Shown one piece after another: positions 1 to 5,052 of a DNA stretch of 5,052 bases. Origin of the DNA: a bacterium (GTDB lineage Bacteria; Tectomicrobia; Entotheonellia; Entotheonellales; Entotheonellaceae); NCBI GenBank assembly GCA_027294925.1, contig JAPULM010000425.1:1-5052 (forward strand), written 5' to 3'. The notes below the pieces were generated by a model, which was not told the origin of the DNA, did no database searches, and worked only from the letters and a program-made list of their open reading frames with translations. How positions within the stretch are numbered: position 1 is the first letter of the stretch; each line of letters opens with the position of its first letter. The position numbers were made by a program, and so were the translations under genes.

Positions 1-1
1 C

Positions 2-76
2 CAAACTCAAACACTCCCCATGGATTTGATGCAAGATAATGACATGAAATGGAACGAGTTAAAGTTAGAAGGTTAG
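2..76 (+). CDS. Possible 3' end of an unidentified upstream gene
   Basis: One forward frame is open from the left edge for 24 codons and ends at TAG (74-76). The residues are mostly polar and charged, with a tail reading WNELKLEG. The other two forward frames close earlier, at about positions 30 and 39. An internal ATG at 20 has no ribosome binding site, so if this is coding it is the tail of a gene that starts outside the window. The stretch is too short to recognise a family, and an open run of this length can occur by chance. Confidence 0.2.
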   Translation, partial: QTQTLPMDLMQDNDMKWNELKLEG

Positions 77-220
77 ATTGTAGCTTTCACAATGCATCAT
101 TTAGCATTAATTTCACGCATCGTACCAGAGATTGCAGCGAGTCACAAGTGTTTTGATGATTTTAACCGGCAGGCGATTTGGATACGCTTGAGACGATCAC
201 CGGCTAGAATAATCCTGAGC

Positions 221-249
221 TTGAAAAGCCCCCCGTCAGGCAGTATAGT
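221..249 (+). promoter_or_regulatory. Candidate sigma-70-type promoter for degP
   Basis: TTGAAA at 221-226 matches the -35 consensus at 5 of 6 positions. TATAGT at 244-249 matches the -10 consensus at 5 of 6. The spacer (227-243) is exactly 17 bases, the optimum. Transcription would start near 256 and give a 5' leader of about 140 bases before the degP ATG. This is the best housekeeping promoter I can find in the upstream region. Its function is inferred from consensus only. Confidence 0.5.
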
Positions 250-310
250 TCCTGCACGGCTTCAGTAATCTTCGCGACATGAGGCGATACTACAACTACA
301 GTGAAGCGGA

Positions 311-336
311 CAACTTCTAGCATGCATGTCGTCTGA
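311..336 (+). promoter_or_regulatory. Candidate sigma-E-like promoter for degP
   Basis: CAACTT (311-316) followed after 15 bases by TCTGA (332-336) resembles the enterobacterial envelope-stress sigma-E promoter, GAACTT followed by TCTGA with a spacer of about 16. It has one mismatch in the -35 element and a slightly short spacer. Its position, about 60 bases before the degP start, suits a promoter. E. coli degP is a classic sigma-E target, so the placement makes biological sense. The motif is short and the host's own sigma-E consensus is unknown, so this is a moderate to weak call. Confidence 0.3.
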
Positions 337-384
337 TGTCAAAATCTTTCTCGCTACTGGAGAAAGCGTCGATCTATTGTCAAT

Positions 385-388
385 AGGG
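385..388 (+). promoter_or_regulatory. Ribosome binding site deciding the degP start
   Basis: AGGG ends 8 bases before the ATG at 397, a normal Shine-Dalgarno spacing. An in-frame GTG at 388 would extend the protein by three residues, but it overlaps this AGGG and has no purine-rich site of its own upstream. ATG 397 is therefore the preferred start. Confidence 0.5.
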
Positions 389-396
389 TGTGTCGT

Positions 397-1869
397 ATGT
401 TGCACAAGATTTGGTTGCGAAGGGGGTATGATCAGATACTTGTCGTGTGCGGATTGCTGGGGTTGGTCGCTGTTGGAATAGGAACAGGGACTGCCGAAAC
501 GGGGCGTTTGTGGAAAGAAAAAACGTTTTCGCCTGCCGCTGAGGTCAATCGTGAACTGGCAGTCTTTATCGCGCTTGCCAAGGACCTATCTCCTGCGGTG
601 GTGAATATTAGCACCGTTCAAAAAACCAAACGCCGCAGAGGAAGCTTCTTCCGCGGCTTTCGAAGCCCATTTCAGGACCGTTACTCTCGTCAGGCAGATC
701 CCTTTCAAGAGTTCTTTGAACGCTTTTTTGGCGATGTCCCGCCTGAAGCCCGTCAGAGCCTCGGCTCTGGTTTTATCGTAAATGCCAATGGACTCATTAT
801 TACCAATAATCATGTTGTTGAAGAAGCTGACAAAATTAAAGTTACCTTACTGGATAAGCGGGAACTTGATGCTGAAGTTGTGGGGCGAGACGCCAAAACC
901 GATCTGGCTCTTATTAAGGTCCGTGCCGAGGACCCGCTGCCTACCGTTCCATTGGGAGATTCCGATCGTCTGCAGATTGGCGAATGGGTGATGGCGATAG
1001 GCAACCCTTTTGGCCTTTCACATACAGTCACTGCCGGCATTGTTAGCGCCAAAGGGCGTGTGATCGGGGCTGGCCAGTATGACGACTTCATTCAAACCGA
1101 TGCCTCCATTAATCCGGGTAATAGCGGGGGGCCATTATTCAATACACGGGGTGAGGTGGTAGGGGTCAATACCGCGATTATTGCGGGTGGCTCAGGCATT
1201 GGGTTTGCCATTGCGGTGAATTTGGTCAAAGAATTGTTGCCACAACTGTTTCAAAATGGGCGCGTCACGCGAGGCTGGTTGGGTGTAATGATTCAGAAGG
1301 TGACGCCCGAGTTGGCACGCTCTTTCAATCTCCCGAAACCGCAAGGCGCGCTGCTGGTTGAGGTTATTGAGAACAGCCCGGCGGCGCGCGGTGGACTTCA
1401 ACAAGGCGATATTGTTACAACGTTTGGGGGGGTCGAGATTGACGATCTGCACGATCTCCCAAGAGCCGTAGCCAACACCCCAGTTGGTAAGGAAGTAAAG
1501 ATTGAGATACTGCGTCAAGGGAAGGCGAGCGTGCACATAGTGACCGTTATTGAGCTGAAAGAAGAGACGTCATCGCCTTTTGCTCAGATTGCCTCGCCAT
1601 TGGGGATGAGAGTTGAAGCGTTGACCCCTGAGCGTGCGCAACGTATGGGCGTTGCGCACAAGGTTGGCGTTGTCGTTGTTGAAGTTGACGCACGCGGTGT
1701 TGCCGCTGCCGCCGGCGTGCGTCAAGGTGACATTATTGTGGAGGTTAACAGGCAGCCCGTGCGTCACGTAGATGATTATACCGAAGCTTTAGAGCGTACG
1801 GCTGACGCGACCGTGTTGTTGTTGATCGCACGGGGAGAGGCCACACTGTATGTGGTGCTGAATCCCTAA
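397..1869 (+). CDS. degP: Do-family (DegP/HtrA-like) periplasmic serine endoprotease
   Basis: This is a trypsin-like, ATP-independent protease and chaperone of the S1C family that degrades or holds misfolded envelope proteins. Numbering is from ATG 397 (490 residues). A short basic N-terminus precedes a hydrophobic segment at about 14-29, fitting a signal peptide with possible cleavage after Ala33, or an uncleaved anchor. The protease domain (about 50-285) carries the triad His139 (TNNHVV), Asp169 (KTDLALIK) and Ser243 (GNSGGPL), all intact. Before it lies an Arg/Lys- and Phe-rich loop (about 76-115), equivalent to the LA loop that regulates DegP oligomers. PDZ1 is at about 292-385 (starting GWLGV) and PDZ2 at about 400-487. 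Length and two-PDZ layout match DegP, DegQ and MucD, which cannot be separated here. The gene has its own upstream promoters, and pepA follows 68 bases downstream on the same strand. A run of seven G at 1426-1432 lies in PDZ1. Confidence 0.95.
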   Translation: MLHKIWLRRGYDQILVVCGLLGLVAVGIGTGTAETGRLWKEKTFSPAAEVNRELAVFIALAKDLSPAVVNISTVQKTKRRRGSFFRGFRSPFQDRYSRQADPFQEFFERFFGDVPPEARQSLGSGFIVNANGLIITNNHVVEEADKIKVTLLDKRELDAEVVGRDAKTDLALIKVRAEDPLPTVPLGDSDRLQIGEWVMAIGNPFGLSHTVTAGIVSAKGRVIGAGQYDDFIQTDASINPGNSGGPLFNTRGEVVGVNTAIIAGGSGIGFAIAVNLVKELLPQLFQNGRVTRGWLGVMIQKVTPELARSFNLPKPQGALLVEVIENSPAARGGLQQGDIVTTFGGVEIDDLHDLPRAVANTPVGKEVKIEILRQGKASVHIVTVIELKEETSSPFAQIASPLGMRVEALTPERAQRMGVAHKVGVVVVEVDARGVAAAAGVRQGDIIVEVNRQPVRHVDDYTEALERTADATVLLLIARGEATLYVVLNP

Positions 1870-1883
1870 GTTGCGGGATTCAG
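1858..1883 (+). repeat. Stem-loop spanning the degP stop codon
   Basis: CTGAATCCC (1858-1866) and GGGATTCAG (1875-1883) form a perfect 9-bp inverted repeat. The 8-base loop (1867-1874) begins with the TAA stop codon of degP. No run of T follows, so it is not a standard Rho-independent terminator. In RNA it could stabilise the degP message end, cause partial termination, or tune expression of pepA downstream. The pairing is directly visible; the role is inferred. Confidence 0.6.
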
Positions 1884-1937
1884 GCGATGCCGTTAGTCAC
1901 GTACATAGTCAAAGCGAGTGACAATTAAGGATTACTT

Positions 1938-3458
1938 ATGAAGATTTCTGTTAAGCGGAGTAGACCAGCGTCAGCTGCTGCGGATCTGTTAGCAGTTCCT
2001 ATTTGGCAAGCAACTTCTCTGCCTCTGGACGGCTCCCTTGCCCAACTCGATACGCATATGGAAGGGCTAATCGGGGATTATATTGAGAGCGGGGATTTTT
2101 CCGGCAGTTTAAATAGCACCCTGTTATGTCGCAGTCGAGGCAGAATTAAGTCACCACGTCTTTTGCTTGTCGGTCTTGGCAAAGCGGAATCATTTATCAT
2201 TGATTACTTACGCCAGATCAGTGCTGTTGCGGTTACCACTGCCCGGAAATTGGGGGCTGCTACGGTGGCTATCCTGCCACCAGTTGTCGATGTGGGTTTA
2301 GCCGATGTCGGTCAAGCTGTTGCAGAAGGGGCCCTCTTAGGTCTTTATCGCCTCAAAAAATACAAGACCGAGACGGCTGATGACGAGAAAGACAATTTGC
2401 GTGAGTTGCATATCTTGGCTTCCGGCGGCAGTGCGCAACAGACGCTTTCTCGAGGTAGTGAGCGGGGTAAAATTCTTGCTGATGCGGTGAGCATGGCGCG
2501 TGATTTGACTAACAGTCCGGGTAATGCGGTCAACCCCTCTGTGTTGGCTGAGACGGCGAAGTCTATTGCCAAGCAAACCACCTTGCGGTGTCGGGTGATC
2601 ACGCCGGCGGAGATGAAAAAATTAGGCATGGGGTGCCTGCTCGGGGTTGCACAAGGGAGCGCTCAGCCACCAGTCCTGATATTACTTGAGCATAAACCCA
2701 AAGGAGGCAAAGGGCAGGCGCCAATTGTCCTGATAGGGAAGGGCATTACGTTCGACAGCGGTGGGATTTCGATTAAGCCTGCGGCCAATATGGAAGATAT
2801 GAAGATGGACATGGCAGGCGGGGCGGCTGTGCTGGGTACTATGCAAGCCTTGGCGCAACTTAATTATCCAGGTCACGTTGTTGGGTTAGTGCCGGCCTCG
2901 GAAAATCTTCCTAGTGGCAATGCGGTGAAGCCGGGGGATATCTTGCGCGCCATGTCGGGTAAAACGGTTGAGGTGATCAATACGGATGCCGAAGGGCGGC
3001 TTGTGTTGGCCGATGCGATATCATACGCGGTTGAAAAGCTCAAACCTGCCCGCATTATCGATTTGGCGACATTAACCGGGGCGGTCGTGGTGGCGCTTGG
3101 CAGTCACGCCACCGGTATGATGGGCACCGATGAACCGATGATGGAACGTCTACAGGCGGCTGGAGTAATGAGTGCCGAGCGTGTTTGGCCATTGCCAATG
3201 TTCGATGCGTACAGTAAGCAGATCAAAAGTGATATCGCGGACATCAAGAATACGGGTGGGCGCGAAGCCGGATCGATTACCGGTGGTGCTTTTTTGAAAG
3301 AATTCGTTGGTGATACGCCATGGGTTCACCTGGACATTGCGGGAACTGCCTGGACACGGGAGGAGAAACCTTATGTCCCTAAGGGTGCCACTGGGGTTGG
3401 CATCCGTTTACTTATCGAAGCCCTGCAAGAGGCGCCTGCCTTGCCGTCTAAGTCGTAA
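1938..3458 (+). CDS. pepA: Leucyl aminopeptidase PepA (M17 family, cytosolic)
   Basis: This is a two-metal aminopeptidase that removes N-terminal residues, preferring leucine, from peptides during cytosolic peptide turnover. It has 506 residues, the normal length for hexameric PepA. The N-terminal M17 domain covers about 1-165 and the catalytic domain about 175-498. The metal ligands are Lys268, Asp273 (TFDSGG), Asp291 (KMDMAGGA), Asp350 and Glu352. The catalytic residues are Lys280 and Arg354. Each lies two positions before its E. coli PepA counterpart as I recall that numbering, and the signature NTDAEGRL is at 348-355, so the enzyme should be active. The ATG follows AAGGA (1927-1931) by 6 bases. 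The gene lies 68 bases after degP on the same strand and may be co-transcribed. E. coli PepA also binds DNA in Xer recombination and carAB control; nothing here tests that role. Confidence 0.97.
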   Translation: MKISVKRSRPASAAADLLAVPIWQATSLPLDGSLAQLDTHMEGLIGDYIESGDFSGSLNSTLLCRSRGRIKSPRLLLVGLGKAESFIIDYLRQISAVAVTTARKLGAATVAILPPVVDVGLADVGQAVAEGALLGLYRLKKYKTETADDEKDNLRELHILASGGSAQQTLSRGSERGKILADAVSMARDLTNSPGNAVNPSVLAETAKSIAKQTTLRCRVITPAEMKKLGMGCLLGVAQGSAQPPVLILLEHKPKGGKGQAPIVLIGKGITFDSGGISIKPAANMEDMKMDMAGGAAVLGTMQALAQLNYPGHVVGLVPASENLPSGNAVKPGDILRAMSGKTVEVINTDAEGRLVLADAISYAVEKLKPARIIDLATLTGAVVVALGSHATGMMGTDEPMMERLQAAGVMSAERVWPLPMFDAYSKQIKSDIADIKNTGGREAGSITGGAFLKEFVGDTPWVHLDIAGTAWTREEKPYVPKGATGVGIRLLIEALQEAPALPSKS

Positions 3459-3727
3459 ACCGGAGCTATCGAACCTTAGAGCAAGTCCATGCTCCCTGAT
3501 GATGTTGACAGTCTGCCAGAGTGAGTTGTTTTAGAAGTTCGATCAGTTTGGTAAGCGGTTCTGAAAATCAAAGAAATTTTAAAGCCAATGGGTTCTGCCA
3601 CGCCAACCCGTCGGGGTAACTGCGTCATGCAGTACGAGGGCTCGTTGGAAAACCAGACCGGAATACGATGCCGAATGGATGCATTTCGCATTGTGCCTAT
3701 GGTCATGAGTAGAGGAGGAGGCACGCT
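3459..3727. other. Intergenic region between pepA and the Gfo/Idh/MocA gene
   Basis: I see no convincing gene in these 269 bases. A small inverted repeat (GAGCA/TGCTC, 3479-3494) after pepA lacks a T-run and is a poor terminator. A perfect -35-like TTGACA is at 3505-3510, but the best -10 at suitable spacing (TTTTAG, 3529-3534) matches only 3 of 6 positions. A GGGTT/AACCC repeat at about 3589-3608 and an imperfect dyad at 3668-3691 could be leader structure or an operator. The gap length suggests the next gene is transcribed separately from pepA. Confidence 0.4.
3713..3718 (+). promoter_or_regulatory. Strong ribosome binding site for the Gfo/Idh/MocA gene
   Basis: AGGAGG, inside a longer run of A and G, ends 9 bases before ATG 3728. 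It is the strongest Shine-Dalgarno sequence in the window and fixes the start of this gene. It suggests efficient translation once the gene is transcribed. Confidence 0.85.
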
Positions 3728-4780
3728 ATGTCTACAGAATCCGTTAAAATTGGTATCGTGGGAGCAGGTAATAATACACGCGTCAGGCACATCCCAGGCC
3801 TACAGGCCATTGAGGGGGTGGAGATTGTCAGTGTATGTAATCGTAGCCGTGAATCCTCACAGCGTGTTGCAGACACGTTTGGTATTCCGACAGTTTACGA
3901 TGATTGGCGGGAACTGATGGCGGCCGATGATACAAATGCTATTCTCATTGGTACCTGGCCATACATGCACCACGACATGACCTGTAGCGCTCTGGACGCA
4001 GGTAAGCATGTTATGTGCGAAGCGCGTATGGCCATGAATGCTGCCGAGGCACACGCCATGTTGGCAAAGTCACAAGAACATCCTAATTTGATTGCGCAAA
4101 TCGTGCCGTCGCCACTGACATTTGGCGCCGACCGTACCATCAAGCAGCTGCTTGATACGGGATATGTTGGTGATCTCAGTATGGTGAAAGTGGTGGGAGC
4201 GGTGCCTGGCTTTGCCGACCCCGAGGGGCCGCTGCACTGGCGCCATCAGAAGGCGCTGAGCGGCTTTAATATTCTTAACATGGGTATTTGGTATGAGGCG
4301 TCCATGCGTTGGGTTGGGCCCGCAGCACGTGTAGATGCACGGACGCGGATCTGCGTAGCGCAGCGTCGTGATCCTGCCAGCGGTGCGATGGTGCGTGTTG
4401 ATGTTCCTGATCATGTTGAAATTCTTGCTGATTTGGCCAGCGGTGCTCTGGCGACCTATGCGTTCAGTGCAGTAACAGGCCTTGCAGCGGGTGCCGGCGC
4501 CTGGTTTTTTGGTAACACCGGCACGTTGCATTACGATCACGCCAACGGCAAGTTGCTTGGCGGTAAGGTAGGCGATGAGGCGTTACAAGAAATCGCCATT
4601 GCGTCACAAAACGTGGATGCCTGGCGGGTTGAGGAAGAATTTGTCGGCGCCATTCGTGGACAGGAAGAGATCCGCTTGACGGATTTTACTACGGCTGTGC
4701 GATATATGGAATTCACCGAAGCCGTATCTCGTAGCGCAACATCGGGCGAGTCAGTATCGTTGCCGTTAGCTGACTTGTAG
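3728..4780 (+). CDS. Gfo/Idh/MocA-family oxidoreductase with atypical active site
   Basis: The 350 residues have the family's usual length and two-domain plan. An N-terminal Rossmann fold (about 5-125) has the nucleotide-binding loop GIVGAGNNTR at 9-18 and a typical CNRS strand end at 37-40. A C-terminal alpha/beta domain (about 130-345) is suited to a sugar, cyclitol or related substrate. Known members are NAD(P)-dependent dehydrogenases of sugars and inositols; the substrate here is unknown. The usual Glu-Lys-Pro after GKHV is Glu98-Ala99-Arg100, so the conserved lysine is missing. The usual D-x-G-x-H-x-x-D motif reads N184-M-G-I-W188-Y-E-A191, so the usual His and Asp are also missing. The frame is intact with clean codon use, which argues against decay. 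It could be a divergent subfamily with other chemistry, or a non-redox binding protein. No sugar transporter or regulator lies beside it in this window. Confidence 0.88.
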   Translation: MSTESVKIGIVGAGNNTRVRHIPGLQAIEGVEIVSVCNRSRESSQRVADTFGIPTVYDDWRELMAADDTNAILIGTWPYMHHDMTCSALDAGKHVMCEARMAMNAAEAHAMLAKSQEHPNLIAQIVPSPLTFGADRTIKQLLDTGYVGDLSMVKVVGAVPGFADPEGPLHWRHQKALSGFNILNMGIWYEASMRWVGPAARVDARTRICVAQRRDPASGAMVRVDVPDHVEILADLASGALATYAFSAVTGLAAGAGAWFFGNTGTLHYDHANGKLLGGKVGDEALQEIAIASQNVDAWRVEEEFVGAIRGQEEIRLTDFTTAVRYMEFTEAVSRSATSGESVSLPLADL

Positions 4781-4818
4781 CGTGGCAACTTTATTCGGGT
4801 TGCGAGAAGGCCCGAGGG

Positions 4819-5052
4819 TTATTTGCGACCTAATTCTCGACCATCAAGACTCAGATAGAGATCCCCACCTTGAATGACCCGAATGTTTGTCGCTGCAACC
4901 GGGGTGAATAGCGACAAACACCCTGCCTTTGCGTTGATGTCTGTGATGATGGCAAGTCCAAGATTTTTGTTGTGCCTGTCTGTCACTCCGCAGAGCAGAT
5001 TTTTCTCCACTGTCTGGGCTGCTATACCGCGTTGAAAAATAAGCTTGTCGCT
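4819..5052 (-). CDS. C-terminal part of a probable Clp1/GRC3-like P-loop protein (partial)
   Basis: On the minus strand a frame is open from the right edge for 77 codons to TAA at 4821-4819; the gene starts outside the window. A GTG at 5010-5008 is in frame, but the frame stays open upstream of it and no ribosome binding site precedes it, so I treat the sequence as a tail. The residues alternate short beta-strand blocks: NLLCGVTD, then LGLAIITDIN, CLSLFTPV and GGDLYLSLDGREL. This order, ending with a Thr-Pro turn and a G-x-L-x-L-x-x-x-G-x-E strand, fits as I recall it the C-terminal domain of bacterial and archaeal Clp1/GRC3-type polynucleotide 5'-kinases. The ATP-binding core would lie beyond the window, so the kinase role is inferred from the tail alone. 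The gene converges on the Gfo/Idh/MocA gene, with 38 bases between the stop codons. Confidence 0.6.
   Translation of the reverse strand, partial: SDKLIFQRGIAAQTVEKNLLCGVTDRHNKNLGLAIITDINAKAGCLSLFTPVAATNIRVIQGGDLYLSLDGRELGRK
4884..4920. repeat. Perfect 11-bp inverted repeat inside the minus-strand gene
   Basis: TGTTTGTCGCT (4884-4894) and AGCGACAAACA (4910-4920) are exact reverse complements with 15 bases between them. Both arms lie in the coding part of the minus-strand partial gene, where they encode part of the SLFTPVAATN stretch. No T-run follows on either strand, so it is not a clear terminator. It could be a structured mRNA segment, a protein-binding dyad, or chance. Confidence 0.5.

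Larger units (their letters stand above)
77..396. other. Noncoding region upstream of degP
   Basis: I see no convincing gene in these 320 bases. A 58-codon frame (92-268) has no ribosome binding site and overlaps the better promoter candidate. The region is best read as the control region of degP. It contains a sigma-70-like promoter at 221-249, a sigma-E-like promoter at 311-336 and the degP ribosome binding site at 385-388. Short inverted repeats are present (for example AATGC/GCATT at 91-108), but none is strong enough to call as an operator or terminator. Confidence 0.6.

Noticed and set aside
388..396. GTG at 388 as the degP start, adding three residues
   Set aside because: It overlaps the AGGG that best serves ATG 397, and no ribosome binding site lies upstream of it.
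427..470. Possible lipoprotein signal in DegP, with a cysteine inside the hydrophobic segment (LVVCG)
   Set aside because: The residue before the cysteine is valine rather than Gly, Ala or Ser, and the cysteine sits early in the hydrophobic stretch, so it does not fit a lipobox.
1192..1536. Minus-strand 114-codon frame inside degP
   Set aside because: It is antisense to conserved protease and PDZ1 coding sequence and has no recognisable domain.
1896..1922. GTCAC/GTGAC inverted repeat before pepA
   Set aside because: The arms are only 5 bp with a 17-base gap, which is expected by chance.
3505..3534. Promoter with perfect TTGACA after pepA
   Set aside because: No acceptable -10 element lies 16-18 bases downstream; the best candidate matches 3 of 6 positions, so it is described only within the intergenic entry.
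3476..3790. Minus-strand 104-codon frame across the pepA to Gfo/Idh/MocA gap
   Set aside because: It starts inside the Gfo/Idh/MocA gene, covers that gene's strong ribosome binding site on the other strand, and its Ser/Thr/Arg-rich composition shows no recognisable domain.
3588..3917. Plus-strand 109-codon frame overlapping the start of the Gfo/Idh/MocA gene
   Set aside because: It has no ribosome binding site, and its second half is an out-of-frame reading of the well-supported Gfo/Idh/MocA gene.
4070..4540. Minus-strand 156-codon frame inside the Gfo/Idh/MocA gene
   Set aside because: It is antisense to a well-supported gene, rich in Arg, His, Thr and Cys as antisense frames often are, and shows no family features.
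4784..4816. Terminator between the converging genes
   Set aside because: Only 5-bp stems are available (GCAAC/GTTGC, TCGGG/CCCGA), they compete with each other, and no T-run follows on either strand.

Overview
The window reads as an ordinary chromosomal housekeeping stretch of a Gram-negative bacterium of moderate GC content. The evidence for a Gram-negative host is a Do-type periplasmic protease with an N-terminal export segment, preceded by candidate sigma-70-like and sigma-E-like promoters. I cannot fix the phylum. The one lineage hint is a C-terminal fragment resembling the Clp1/GRC3-type polynucleotide kinase family, which occurs only patchily in bacteria.

Layout: bases 1-76 may hold the last codons of an unidentified upstream gene. 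Bases 77-396 are noncoding, with a good sigma-70-like promoter (221-249) and a weaker sigma-E-like promoter (311-336). Bases 397-1869 encode a complete DegP/HtrA serine protease with two PDZ domains. A perfect 9-bp stem-loop spans its stop codon. After 68 bp comes pepA (1938-3458), a complete M17 leucyl aminopeptidase with every metal-binding and catalytic residue present. A 269-bp gap follows. Bases 3728-4780 then encode a Gfo/Idh/MocA-fold protein with a very strong ribosome binding site but without the family's usual catalytic residues. On the minus strand, converging on it, 4819-5052 holds the 3' end of another gene that runs off the window.

How the genes work together: degP and pepA are plausibly co-transcribed and both deal with proteins and peptides, DegP in the periplasm and PepA in the cytosol. 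No shared pathway is visible. The Gfo/Idh/MocA gene probably has its own promoter, and its substrate cannot be inferred. I see no tRNA, rRNA, CRISPR array, insertion sequence, toxin-antitoxin pair or defence cassette. I also see no convincing new multi-gene system. The points most worth a second look are the altered active site of the Gfo/Idh/MocA protein, the identity of the minus-strand partial gene, and the stem-loop at the degP stop codon.
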